Of a DNA stretch of 64,000 nucleotides, positions 41,572-51,174 are shown piece by piece. The notes below the pieces were generated by a model, which did no database searches, was not told the DNA's origin, and was given only the letters and a program-made list of their open reading frames with translations. Numbering within the stretch: position 1 is the stretch's first letter; each line of letters starts with the position of its first letter. This DNA is from Parablautia muri (GTDB lineage Bacteria > Bacillota > Clostridia > Lachnospirales > Lachnospiraceae), in the NCBI RefSeq assembly GCF_009917485.1, contig NZ_QZDT01000005.1, forward strand, positions 62,001 through 126,000, in the 5' to 3' direction. The position numbers were made by a program, and so were the translations under genes.

Positions 41572-43188
41572 CTACTCAGTTTTTCCCCACAATTTCATTC
41601 TTTCCTGATATTGTTTAGACATATAGCTTTCCACATCAGAAAGACCTGCTTCGTCCATCTCTGAAATCATTGCTTCGTAGACAGAAATTGCTTCTGCATT
41701 ATCTGCCGCATTCACGATTTTAGGAAAGTTCTGGTCATAAATGTCTTTCACCTTCTGCCATTTTAAGCCCTCCGGTGAACTGCCGGCAGGTTCAAGCCCT
41801 GTGAAATCTGCCGTATCCCATCTGTCTGATTCGCCGAATCGCTCATTGGCAAATTGGGCAACGTCCGATTTCTCATAAGCAGTAACATCATAAGGGGTTC
41901 CATCGGAACCGAAGCCATTTTTAATAAACCATGTCCATTTACGTATGCCTGTTTTCAATTTCGTATCATCAAAGTCTGTGTTGAATCCATCAATAATATC
42001 CTGGTGAGGCACATGTTTCCCATCTACCATATCCCAGTTTTCACCTTCAATTCCCCACATCATCAAATATTGGCCTTCTTCACTAACAAGATAATCAATA
42101 AACTTCATTGCCGCTTCAGGATTTTTGCAGTTGGTCGTTATTGCAATCGCATCCCATCCTAATGTACTCCTGCCATTATAAGTAGTCTTTGAAGCATCAA
42201 CGCCATCCGCTACTACTTTATAACTGTAGAACTTAGCGTCCGGTCCAATCGTGCTTGCCAAGCTGGCATTTGCGGCATCCGTATCCCAATAAGAGCAAAA
42301 AGTGGAAAATACATTACCTGCCGAAAGCTTCTGTGTCCACTGTTCCTTTTTATTTACAACCCATTCCTTATCCAGCAGTCCCTCTGCATAAAGCGTGTTC
42401 ATAAAAGCCACCGCTTCTTTATATCGCGGATCCTTTGCCCTATGCTGTATTTGATTGCTTTCATCTACATAATAATTTGTCATTCCATACATACCAAACA
42501 AAGAACCTTCATAATTTTTACTTTCTGCATCAACGGTAATTGCAATGCTCTCCTTGCCGTCTATAGTAGGATACTTCTCCTTAAACTGTCTCAAAATATC
42601 TAAATATTCGGACTGTGTAAAGGGATCGGTACTATTAGCACGTTCTTCCCCGACAATTTCTGTCAGCAGGTCTTTTCTCATCAACACGCCCGCAGAAGCC
42701 TCCGGATCCACACCGTACCAGTTATTCAGATAGTAATTCTGACCATCAGAGTACCTGCTTTTTGTAAGTACCTCGCCATACATTTCTTTAATGTGCGGAC
42801 CATACTGGTCAATCAAATCGTTTAAAGGAATCAGCGCGCCTGCTTCAATATAACGGTCTACAATTTCATTGCCTCTGTCCATCAATACAATATCGGGATA
42901 GTTCTGTCCTGTCAGCATCAGATTCAGTTTTTCAAGGGGATCTCCCGTAGGATTTTCCACTGCAATTGTTACACCCGTCTTTTCCTGAATCGCCAATGCC
43001 ACTGGGTCATCAAAGGTATTGCTGCCGGAATTTTTGTCAAATAACGTTAGTGTTACCGCTTCTCCTTCCGCAGCCCCTTTACTGCCTGCATTGGTGTCCG
43101 TGCTGTCATTTTGTCCGCCGCAGCCTGTGAATGCTGTTGCTGTCATTACAGCCCCCAAAAGGAGCGCTGTTATTTTTTTTGCTTTCAT
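41572..43188 (-). CDS. Extracellular solute-binding lipoprotein (LplA-type) of a sugar ABC importer
   Basis: 538 aa. MKAKKITALLLGAVMTATAF ends in a TGCGG lipobox. The binding-protein body includes LFDKNSGSNTFDDPVALAIQ, LTGQNYPDIVLMDRGNEI, NNWYGVDPEASAGVLMRKDL and a C-terminal family region (YEAMISEMDEAGL). Length and neighbours match the large binding proteins of LplABC/YtcQP systems that import oligosaccharides. GGAGG lies 6 nt before the ATG. It is the third gene of the importer unit and needs an MsmX-type ATPase encoded elsewhere. Confidence 0.88.
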   Translation of the reverse strand: MKAKKITALLLGAVMTATAFTGCGGQNDSTDTNAGSKGAAEGEAVTLTLFDKNSGSNTFDDPVALAIQEKTGVTIAVENPTGDPLEKLNLMLTGQNYPDIVLMDRGNEIVDRYIEAGALIPLNDLIDQYGPHIKEMYGEVLTKSRYSDGQNYYLNNWYGVDPEASAGVLMRKDLLTEIVGEERANSTDPFTQSEYLDILRQFKEKYPTIDGKESIAITVDAESKNYEGSLFGMYGMTNYYVDESNQIQHRAKDPRYKEAVAFMNTLYAEGLLDKEWVVNKKEQWTQKLSAGNVFSTFCSYWDTDAANASLASTIGPDAKFYSYKVVADGVDASKTTYNGRSTLGWDAIAITTNCKNPEAAMKFIDYLVSEEGQYLMMWGIEGENWDMVDGKHVPHQDIIDGFNTDFDDTKLKTGIRKWTWFIKNGFGSDGTPYDVTAYEKSDVAQFANERFGESDRWDTADFTGLEPAGSSPEGLKWQKVKDIYDQNFPKIVNAADNAEAISVYEAMISEMDEAGLSDVESYMSKQYQERMKLWGKTE

Positions 43189-43321
43189 TATTTTCCTCCT
43201 GTTTTTAACATTTTTCAGGCAATTGTCATTTGCTCATTCTATCGACTTTACTTTAAATACTCCCAATCCGACCTTCCATATCCGTATGGATATGCCCCTT
43301 TTACACATTTAACCTTTTTGG

Positions 43322-44221
43322 TCAGCTCTTTACCGATCCAAGCATAATTCCCTTCACAAAATACTTTTGGATAAATGGATAAACCATGATAATCGGAATG
43401 GTCGCCACCATTGTTGCCGCCATACGAATACTGTCAGGTGTAATACCCTGACCGGTACGGTTTGCCGCCTGATTTGCCCCCGTTGTCTGATATTGGTTCA
43501 AAATTTCAACCAAAATAGACTGCATTACTTTCAAGTTCTGAGAGTTCGTATATAAATACGCATCAAACCATGAATTCCAGTGCATGATCGCCACAAACAG
43601 CGCTACCGTCATAATAATAGGTTTTGACAACGGAATTACCAACTTAAAAAACACCACCAAATCATTTGCTCCGTCAATCTTGGCTGCTTCAAAAAGCGCG
43701 TCCGGCATTCCTTCAATATAATTTTTTACTAAAATCATATTGTACACACTGATCAGGTTGGGAAAGATATAAACCCAAAAGCTGTCTAACAATCCTAAAT
43801 TTTTTAATACCATATAGTAAGGAACCTGGCCGCCGCCAAAATACATTGTAAAAATAAAAAATAATGTAATAGGCTTTTTTAGAAGCAAATCTTTTCTTGA
43901 AAGAACAAAAGCAAGGGCGGTCGTAGCCAACACCGCCAGCGGCGTCCCAATAGCAGTACGGGCAACTGTCACGATAATAGAATGTAAAAATGTTGTCCTG
44001 GTCAAAATATCTTTGTAGCTTGCAAAGCTCAATTTTCTTGGCAAAAAGTAAAGTCCGCCACGAATTGCATCAGTCGCATCATTAATGGAAATAATAAAAA
44101 TATTCCAAAACGGGTATACACAAACCACAACTACCAGTGTCAAAAAAACTACTTTAAAAACATCCAATGCAATATCTGAAGCAGGTTTTTTCTTTTTATA
44201 TACCACAGCATTCGTTCCCAT
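43322..44221 (-). CDS. Sugar ABC transporter permease (LplC/YtcP-type)
   Basis: 299 aa, six membrane segments. The EAA coupling loop is EAAKIDGANDLVVFFKLVIP followed by LSKPIIMT; FFIFTMYFGGGQVPYYM is typical of the LplC branch. AAGGAGG precedes the ATG. It follows the partner permease after 12 bp. Confidence 0.93.
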   Translation of the reverse strand: MGTNAVVYKKKKPASDIALDVFKVVFLTLVVVVCVYPFWNIFIISINDATDAIRGGLYFLPRKLSFASYKDILTRTTFLHSIIVTVARTAIGTPLAVLATTALAFVLSRKDLLLKKPITLFFIFTMYFGGGQVPYYMVLKNLGLLDSFWVYIFPNLISVYNMILVKNYIEGMPDALFEAAKIDGANDLVVFFKLVIPLSKPIIMTVALFVAIMHWNSWFDAYLYTNSQNLKVMQSILVEILNQYQTTGANQAANRTGQGITPDSIRMAATMVATIPIIMVYPFIQKYFVKGIMLGSVKS

Positions 44222-44233
44222 TTCTTTCCCTCC

Positions 44234-45193
44234 TTAGAATAATGCACTGTTATCATCGTCAAATTTCTTCGACAAAGTATTAGCGCCCATAACCAGTATA
44301 AAAGATACAATTGACTTAAACAGTCCTACTGCAGTACCGTAAGAGTACATGCCGTTTTTCAAACCGTAACGATATGCATATGTATCTAAGACATCGGAAT
44401 AATCTAAAATAGCGTCATTCGCCATCAACAACTGCTGTTCAAACCCGGTATTCAGCACGCCTCCAATTGCTAAAATCAACAGAACCATTATTGTAGGTTT
44501 AAGAGCCGGGAGTGTTATGTACCATATTTTCTGTACTCTGGTGGCTCCGTCAACATCTGCCGCCTCATACATATCCTGACTAATCCCTGAGACTGCCGCC
44601 AGATAAATAATTGCATTATAGCCAAGCACTTTCCATGCATTTGCAATTGCTATGATCCACCAGAAATACGGTCCTTTCTGGAAAAACAAAACCGCTTCTT
44701 CCGTAAATCCAATTGCCATCAGCAGGTTATTGATTACGCCATCAGCAGATAAAAACGTAATAAAAATATTGGCAGCAATAACCCATGAAATAAAATATGG
44801 CAGATAGGAAGATGTCTGAACAAATTTCTTCATCTTCTCACTCCTTACTTCATTCAAGCAAACTGCCAAAATAATAGGCAATGGAAAAGAAAACAATAAT
44901 GTCAATAAGCTGGTGGCCAGCGTATTTCTCATGATCTTAAAAAAATCTGTTGAAAAGAAATACTTAAACCAATCAAAACCTACGAACTGAGCACTTGCCA
45001 TATCCGCAAAATATCCGTTTCCTTTTGGCGTATAATTGATAAATGCCATGTACACACCGGTCATTGGTGCATAGCAAATCAATACAACCCAAATCAGTGC
45101 GGGAAGCAGGAGCAGGAACAAATATTTCTGTTCCCAAAATCTTTCCCAAAAACTTTTTTTGGGTTTTACAGCTTTTGCAACTGCCTTTTTCAT
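44234..45193 (-). CDS. Sugar ABC transporter permease (LplB-type)
   Basis: 319 aa, six membrane segments. The N-terminal cytoplasmic stretch and WVVLICYAPMTGVYMAFINY are characteristic of LplB-like permeases; the EAA loop is YEAADVDGATRVQKIWYITL followed by PALKPTI. It is the first gene of the importer unit, 356 bp downstream of the YesM-like kinase gene. Confidence 0.93.
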   Translation of the reverse strand: MKKAVAKAVKPKKSFWERFWEQKYLFLLLLPALIWVVLICYAPMTGVYMAFINYTPKGNGYFADMASAQFVGFDWFKYFFSTDFFKIMRNTLATSLLTLLFSFPLPIILAVCLNEVRSEKMKKFVQTSSYLPYFISWVIAANIFITFLSADGVINNLLMAIGFTEEAVLFFQKGPYFWWIIAIANAWKVLGYNAIIYLAAVSGISQDMYEAADVDGATRVQKIWYITLPALKPTIMVLLILAIGGVLNTGFEQQLLMANDAILDYSDVLDTYAYRYGLKNGMYSYGTAVGLFKSIVSFILVMGANTLSKKFDDDNSALF

Positions 45194-45428
45194 AACTTAC
45201 CATCCTTTCTTTGTTAGTATTGTATATTTTTATTTCTTTGTGTCTTTATTCTATGTTCATTTTGTATGGGTCTCAATCTAAAAATTTTATAAATTTAATC
45301 ATTATTTTACAATTTTAGATTTTTCTTTTTTCTAAAATATAAATTTTTAATGATTTGTTTATATTTTTAACGATTTTACATACAATCACAATTTCCCGGC
45401 TGTTCATTCAGACAGGGCTGTTTCACTT

Positions 45429-45523
45429 GCTGACTTATTGTGACAAACGCCCTCACCCTTTGTGCTCCGGCTGCTTGTAATAAAAAAACTGCACAAAACG
45501 CTCCTATGGCATTTTGCACAGTT
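45429..45523 (-). terminator. Terminator after the yesM-like gene, with a 37-bp repeat relic beside it
   Basis: AACTGCACAAAACGC (45487-45501) and GCATTTTGCACAGTT (45509-45523) form a 15-bp stem with two wobble/mismatch positions; on the minus strand TTTTTTATT follows, a good intrinsic terminator. At 45429-45465 a single degraded 37-bp repeat (GACTTATTGTGACAAACGCC) is present. The rest of the 356-bp gap (45194-45549) is AT-rich and should hold the importer promoter. Confidence 0.75.
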
Positions 45524-45549
45524 TCATTACTATGTATCATTATAAATTT

Positions 45550-47283
45550 TCATTGTCCTGCCGTTCTTTTAGGAATTTCCACACGTATGCAGGTACCCTT
45601 TCCCAATACACTATCTACACTCACCCCATAACGTTCACCATAATTAAGCTTAACCCTGATATCTACATTTTTAAGTCCAAATCCTTCCTGGGAATGCTTT
45701 AACTCTGCTCGAAGCCTTTCTAGCTTCTCCGGCTCAATTCCCAACCCATCATCCTCTACCGTATAAACAATCCGGCTGCCTTTTTGTCCGATACTCACTT
45801 TTATATGGAGAATCCCTTCTTCTCTCATTCCGTGATGAATCGCATTTTCCACTAATGGCTGCAATAGAAGTTTGATTGTCCGATAGTTGAGCACTTCCTT
45901 ATCTACCTCATAAGCAATATCCATAACCTCTTCAAACCGGATTTTTTGGATCTTCATATAGTTTTGTAAAAGCTCTAATTCTTCCTGGACGGAAACCACC
46001 TGACGCCCTTTATTTAAAGATATGCGATAAAAATTTGCCAAATATTTAACACTCTCAACCGTTCTTTTCCCTCCTTCTCTTAATGCCATAGAAGAAATCA
46101 CCGAAAGAGCATTGTACAAAAAATGCGGGTTTATCTGCTCTTGAAGCAGATTCATCTCGCTGGACTTTACAAGAAGCTTTTTCTCATAATTATCCCGAAT
46201 GAGTATCTGTATCCTTTCATTGAGCAAATTAAATGCAACAGCTATTTGTCCAATTTCATCTTTACCCATATCTTCAAGAACATAGTCAAACTCTCCATCC
46301 CCTAATTTTCTGGCCGCATAAACCACTTTCCCTACACGGGCCGATGCTTTTGCGCTATATATGTAGATTGCCACAAACACGAACAATGAACTGCATACAA
46401 AAATTGTCAATATCTTTCGGGAAACTGCCCCTGCTTCTTCTAGCAGGCTTTTCTGATTTTCAATCATAAACAGCTTCATACCTAGCCCAATATCCTGCGA
46501 CATACAAATAACTGGCAAATCGTCCATGTGCAGCGCCACTCCACGTCCGCCTCCCTCCACGCTTTTCCATCCGGAAAGCTTTCCATCTAAAGATGACCCC
46601 GTTTCCTCCCGGTTGGATGCTGCCAGAATCTTACCTTCCTCATCCACTAAAAGCAGTTTTCTGTTTCCGGCTTTTTGAAAAAGCAGCTCGCAGACAGGCT
46701 CCGCATCAATCATTACCACCATGAAATTTTCTATTTCCCCGCTGCTGTAATGATTCATTTTCTGTATCAGCCCGATATAGTTTCCATCTTCTTTGCAGAC
46801 AATTCCTCCTGCTATTGCTGAGCCGCTTTTTGATTCGGCTCTGTCCTCAAAACCCTCCATCAGGCTTTCTTTGGGATAAAAATAGTAGTTATCCTGCGGC
46901 AGTGTTTTATTGCTGGAATAAAAGCTTACTCTACTAATACCTGGAATCAGCGAAATCGTATTATGTAACTGTTTATCAATATAATAAAACATGTCCCAAT
47001 AGGACAACTCTGTATAATCCACACTCAAATAATTATACATCGCCTGGTTCGTGTACAGCAGATCCATGATTGTGCTGTAAGTCTGAAAAAACGCTCCCAG
47101 ACTCCTGGCTGCCGTTTCCATATTCTGCTGCATATCCTGATAACTTTTTTCTTTCAGAATATTACTGGTCTGCTTATAGTTGTATGCCGTCATAAGTATC
47201 ATAGGAAGCACGGCAAATGTAATATATACCAACATCATTTTGCCGAAAAAAGTGAAATTTCTAAACTTTTTTACGATATTCAT
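45550..47283 (-). CDS. Sensor histidine kinase (YesM-type)
   Basis: 577 aa. Membrane segments near residues 12-33 and 285-305 enclose an extracellular Cache-like sensor. A HAMP region (DGEFDYVLEDMGKDEIGQIA) precedes the HisK_5 box EQINPHFLYNALSVISSMAL, whose His is phosphorylated. The ATPase domain has LLQPLVENAIHHGM and DDGLGIEPEKL. It overlaps its response regulator gene by 23 bp. Such pairs sense extracellular sugars or binding-protein complexes and switch on nearby transporters. Confidence 0.93.
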   Translation of the reverse strand: MNIVKKFRNFTFFGKMMLVYITFAVLPMILMTAYNYKQTSNILKEKSYQDMQQNMETAARSLGAFFQTYSTIMDLLYTNQAMYNYLSVDYTELSYWDMFYYIDKQLHNTISLIPGISRVSFYSSNKTLPQDNYYFYPKESLMEGFEDRAESKSGSAIAGGIVCKEDGNYIGLIQKMNHYSSGEIENFMVVMIDAEPVCELLFQKAGNRKLLLVDEEGKILAASNREETGSSLDGKLSGWKSVEGGGRGVALHMDDLPVICMSQDIGLGMKLFMIENQKSLLEEAGAVSRKILTIFVCSSLFVFVAIYIYSAKASARVGKVVYAARKLGDGEFDYVLEDMGKDEIGQIAVAFNLLNERIQILIRDNYEKKLLVKSSEMNLLQEQINPHFLYNALSVISSMALREGGKRTVESVKYLANFYRISLNKGRQVVSVQEELELLQNYMKIQKIRFEEVMDIAYEVDKEVLNYRTIKLLLQPLVENAIHHGMREEGILHIKVSIGQKGSRIVYTVEDDGLGIEPEKLERLRAELKHSQEGFGLKNVDIRVKLNYGERYGVSVDSVLGKGTCIRVEIPKRTAGQ

Positions 47284-48742
47284 TCGGCGTTACCCCAAAT
47301 CGTTTGGTGAAAATCTGGCTAAAATAAGATACATTTTCATACCCCGCTCTGCTGCTTACATCCTTGACTTTCAAGCGCTTATCTCTTAATAATTCGCATG
47401 CCTGCTGCATTCTGACATCTGTTATATACTCCAAAATAGTCTGCCCTGTTCCTATTTTAAATAAGCTCCTCAGATAATTAGGAGACAGGTTGATTTTTTC
47501 CGCCATATCCTCCACTCTGCATGCATTCATATAATTTTTATCAACATAGTTTCTGACCCAGGCAACCACATAGTAATTTGAGTCCTCCTGCTGCTTTTTA
47601 TAATAAGTACACAATTCTTTTACATACTGCCACAAAGCCTCGCAAATACCAGTAAAATAACCGATATTCAATATCTTACGTTCTGGCTTTTCTTCCCTTT
47701 TTTCCATAAATTCCAAAAGCTGCATATCTTCCAATTCAAGCCTGTTATGCAGATTCAGATACAATGCATATGCTTCTCTCTGACTCTCCGCGCTGTTCAG
47801 TCCTTTCAATTCCCTAAGGCAAGACAGCAGAGCATCTTTTGTACTTTCCTCTTTGCCGGATAAAATCTCCCTGCGCAATTCCTTTCTTTTTTCGCTCCAG
47901 CTATCTTTGTCCACACGCTTTCTATTATCTTCTTCTTGACTGCTCACACAATTGACATTGCCAGGCTTTTCGTAAAACATTCTGTCTCTTTGGCTTTTTA
48001 GAATATCACTGCCGTTTTTTAGTTCCTCAAGCGATAGCCTTCCCTCCAGGTAAGCCACACATCCATTATCTCTGACCGCCTGTATGATTCTCCCTGCTGC
48101 ATCCTGAACCGAAATGTAACCCTGCAAAATAACAAAAATCATTTGTTCCGCGCAAAAAGCATGCTGCACTTCGGAAAACTTTAACAAATCGACTGCCAAT
48201 TTTTCGTCTACGTTCCCATAAACTCCCAGCATACCAAAAGCTTTTTCCTGTGCCGTATGGGAAAAATAGGCTCTAGAAAGCTCGTCCAGTTTTTGTTCAT
48301 TCCCTTCACATGCACGCACCAAAAGCTGCCCGGATGCAAATCTTATGGAATCCTCCGCCATTTTTTCCCTTCCAATTTGTTCACAAATTCTTTCAATCAG
48401 TCCTTCTACTTCATCTACTCCAAATGGTTTTAAAATATAATCTACTGCCTGTACCTGAAAAGCAGATTTCATATAGTCGTAATAGTCATAACCTGTTAAA
48501 AAAACTATTTTACATTGATACCCTTCTTCCCGCGCCCTTTTGGCCAATTCTATCCCATCCATCACCGGCATCTGAATATCCGTAATCATAATATCAGGGT
48601 CATGGGCTTCCAGACATTCTAACGCCGCCCGTCCGTTTCGGGCCGTATAAACCCTGGAGGCGCCAAGCCTTTTCCAGTCCACGTAATCTCTCAATGTTTC
48701 CATTTCCAGTTTTTCATCTTCAACCAATAATACGTTGAACAT
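47261..48742 (-). CDS. AraC-type response regulator (YesN-type)
   Basis: 493 aa. The receiver begins MFNVLLVEDEKLEMETLRDY with phospho-acceptor Asp55 in IMITDIQMPVMDG. A long middle linker of unknown fold is followed by an AraC DNA-binding domain (INLSPNYLRSLFKIGTGQTI, then GYENVSYFSQIFTKRFGVTP). It is transcribed before the kinase and probably activates the LplBC-binding protein-GH36-GH3 genes downstream. Confidence 0.94.
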   Translation of the reverse strand: MFNVLLVEDEKLEMETLRDYVDWKRLGASRVYTARNGRAALECLEAHDPDIMITDIQMPVMDGIELAKRAREEGYQCKIVFLTGYDYYDYMKSAFQVQAVDYILKPFGVDEVEGLIERICEQIGREKMAEDSIRFASGQLLVRACEGNEQKLDELSRAYFSHTAQEKAFGMLGVYGNVDEKLAVDLLKFSEVQHAFCAEQMIFVILQGYISVQDAAGRIIQAVRDNGCVAYLEGRLSLEELKNGSDILKSQRDRMFYEKPGNVNCVSSQEEDNRKRVDKDSWSEKRKELRREILSGKEESTKDALLSCLRELKGLNSAESQREAYALYLNLHNRLELEDMQLLEFMEKREEKPERKILNIGYFTGICEALWQYVKELCTYYKKQQEDSNYYVVAWVRNYVDKNYMNACRVEDMAEKINLSPNYLRSLFKIGTGQTILEYITDVRMQQACELLRDKRLKVKDVSSRAGYENVSYFSQIFTKRFGVTPNEYRKKV

Positions 48743-48926
48743 ACTTTTCTCCCACCTTGGTCATGCCGCCAGCCCTTATGATACCTACTATTTTCTATAA
48801 AAATTATACTTAATTTCAAAATGGATAGCAACACAAAAGTTATATCATTCATAAAGCGTAACCGTAATGATAATTCATGACTCAAACTATATAGCGGAAA
48901 AAGGCTTGGAGAAAACACCTATAAGT

Positions 48927-50054
48927 TTATTGCTGCCGGAACTGGTTTCGTACAATTTTTATGATGCGCTCCATATCCTCCTTTGTATTTTTAATATCGC
49001 TTGGCAGGCAAAGCCCTCTGTTAAATATATCTTCGCTTACACTCATCCCATCCTCTACCTGGATAAAGTCATATTTTTCAAATACAGGCTGCAGATGCAT
49101 TGGTTTCCATATCGGCCTGGTTTCAATATTTTCGGCCTCTAAGGCGTCCATAACCTGAGCAGGCGTTACATTGCTGTCTGATGAAATCGTCATACAGGAA
49201 AGCCAGTTGTTGTCAGCGCCGTCTTTGTTTAGCGGATTCATTTCTATTTCCTTTATATCCGAGAAAGCTTCTTTGTAGATTTGATAAATCTTGCGCTTTT
49301 TTTCTATGTGGTCTTTCAGATACCCCATCTGCCCGCATCCTATTCCGGCAACAATATTTGACATCCTGTAGTTGTAACCAATCGTAGAATGCTGATAATG
49401 CCTGGCCGGATCCCGGGCCTGTCTTGACAGAAAACGCGCTTTTTCCACATCCTCATCCCGCTTTGCAACAAGTATCCCTCCCCCTGAAGTCGTAATAATT
49501 TTATTCCCGTTAAAAGAGTAGATTCCATAGTCCCCGAAAGTCCCCGTCATTTTTCCTTTATAGGTGGTGCCTAAGGACTCCGCCGCATCTTCTATTAAAG
49601 GGACATTGTGTTCTTTACATATGGCGCATATTTCATCCATATGAGCTGATGTGCCGTATAAATGCACTGCCATAACCGCTTTGGGGTGGGGATATTTTTC
49701 AAACGCCTTTTTCAGCGCCGCCCCGTCCATGTTCCATGTATCACGCTCCGAATCAATCAAAACGGGAATTGCCTTCTCATATCTGATTGGATTTACGCTG
49801 GCCGCAAAGGTCAGGGAAGGAACAAAGACAATATCGTTTTCCTTCACACCTGCCAAAAGAACGGACAGATGCAGCGCCGCCGTTCCTGATGAAAGAGCGG
49901 CGGCGGAAGACGCCCCCACATAAGCCGCCACTTTATCCTCAAATGCATCTACGTTGGACCCTAACGGCGCAACCTGGTTTGTTTCAAACGCCTCTTGTAT
50001 ATACTGCCGCTCCTTGCCATGCATGGTGGGCGTGGCCAAAAGAATCTTTTTCAT
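48927..50054 (-). CDS. DegT/DnrJ/EryC1-family sugar aminotransferase
   Basis: 375 aa PLP enzyme. The substrate-loop start is PLGSNVDAFEDKVAAYVG, cofactor contacts are SSGTAALHL and LIEDAAESLGTTYKGK, and the Schiff-base Lys185 lies in YSFNGNKIITTSGGG. Family members aminate keto-sugar nucleotides for surface polysaccharide or glycoprotein sugars (PglE-, PerA-like). The usual partners, a dehydratase, acetyltransferase and sugar transferase, are not next to it here, so the pathway is unknown. Confidence 0.9.
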   Translation of the reverse strand: MKKILLATPTMHGKERQYIQEAFETNQVAPLGSNVDAFEDKVAAYVGASSAAALSSGTAALHLSVLLAGVKENDIVFVPSLTFAASVNPIRYEKAIPVLIDSERDTWNMDGAALKKAFEKYPHPKAVMAVHLYGTSAHMDEICAICKEHNVPLIEDAAESLGTTYKGKMTGTFGDYGIYSFNGNKIITTSGGGILVAKRDEDVEKARFLSRQARDPARHYQHSTIGYNYRMSNIVAGIGCGQMGYLKDHIEKKRKIYQIYKEAFSDIKEIEMNPLNKDGADNNWLSCMTISSDSNVTPAQVMDALEAENIETRPIWKPMHLQPVFEKYDFIQVEDGMSVSEDIFNRGLCLPSDIKNTKEDMERIIKIVRNQFRQQ

Positions 50055-50112
50055 CCTTAAATCTCCTAAACTGAATCAATTTTCTGTATCCTATATTCCA
50101 TAGGAAAAACCT

Positions 50113-50697
50113 TTATTTTAACATGCCATATACACACTCTACTAAAGCTAACGCAAGGATCAGGTTAATCGCCCTGTAATATTTCTGATATGTTTTCCGT
50201 ATCAGCATGCCCATCCCAACCCAGGTGAAAGTTGCAACTGTTCCAATGGTGGCAATGAGAATCTCAAACAATAGCAAAACCCAAAAAGAAACGCTATAAT
50301 CTGTTATATAACCGGTCAGTGCCGTAATTCCAAATAAATAGATTTTCACATTCACAAACTGTAACAAAAAGCCTTTCATAAAAGATGCGGATTCTTCTGC
50401 GGTATCTACCGCCGGTTTGCTTAACGCAATATGGACTGCCAGCCACAAAATATAAGCGGCCCCTATATATTTCATAATCCCAAGCATATCCGGCAAAAAT
50501 GCACTCACCCCAAATACAAAAACCGCACATATAATCTGCACAACATAATATCCTGCAAAAATCCCCCCAAAAAGCGGCCTTCCTTTTTTATACCCATAGT
50601 TCGCTACCGTATTCAGCGCTAGTATATTTCCCGGTCCTGGCGTAAAAGCATTGATACAAGAATAAATCAAAAAATTACCTAATACATAAGCCGGCAT
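50113..50697 (-). CDS. LysE/RhtB-family amino-acid exporter
   Basis: 194 aa from MPAYVLGNFLIYSCINAFTP at 50697 (GGAGG 7 nt upstream). The LysE signature TPGPGNILALNTVANYGYKKG is near the N-terminus, and about six hydrophobic segments follow. It likely exports an amino acid or related compound; a LysR regulator lies 1.2 kb away but is not adjacent. It follows closely upstream of the aminotransferase on the same strand (58 bp). Confidence 0.87.
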   Translation of the reverse strand: MPAYVLGNFLIYSCINAFTPGPGNILALNTVANYGYKKGRPLFGGIFAGYYVVQIICAVFVFGVSAFLPDMLGIMKYIGAAYILWLAVHIALSKPAVDTAEESASFMKGFLLQFVNVKIYLFGITALTGYITDYSVSFWVLLLFEILIATIGTVATFTWVGMGMLIRKTYQKYYRAINLILALALVECVYGMLK

Positions 50698-50878
50698 TTT
50701 TATGCCTCCTTTCCATTTCAATAGTTCCTCAAAATCTCCTTTGCAATCGCAAAAGCAACCAGAAAGGAGTTTCTGGGACTATTTTAATATGGAACATCAT
50801 GTAATAGGTAATATCTGTTTTTTATGCTGTTTCATAGCTTGAGCCTATGTATAATCCATGATAAAGTAACGTTTCCTT

Positions 50879-51023
50879 GTTACTTTTCACGGGTCAGGAA
50901 TGCGCATTTACTGCGCATTTTGTGAGAACGTGATTCAGGTGTGAGGAGCGATTTTTGCGAAGTGAAACTTGGAATATCGCCCCGAATGTTACTATGAGCG
51001 GTTCCCAGGCCGTGAATAGTAAC
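50879..51023. mobile_element. MITE-like element (145 bp) with 8-bp target duplication
   Basis: GTTACTTTTCACGG (50879-50892) and CCGTGAATAGTAAC (51010-51023) are 14-bp terminal inverted repeats with one mismatch. GTTTCCTT flanks both ends (50871-50878, 51024-51031). An inner palindrome AATGCGCA-N5-TGCGCATT is at 50899-50919. It sits in the 477-bp gap between lysE and the lipoprotein gene; no coding sequence is visible in it. Confidence 0.8.
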
Positions 51024-51174
51024 GTTTCCTTTGATAAATAGGGTAATCGAACCGCTTCATTCATTGAACTATGCAGTAAAATATAGTATGATAAAAATAT
51101 GATTTCCAGATACACATAGCGTACTCCGCACACACACAATTTGCGGGACGCTGACAAGATTGGAGGGGGATATT

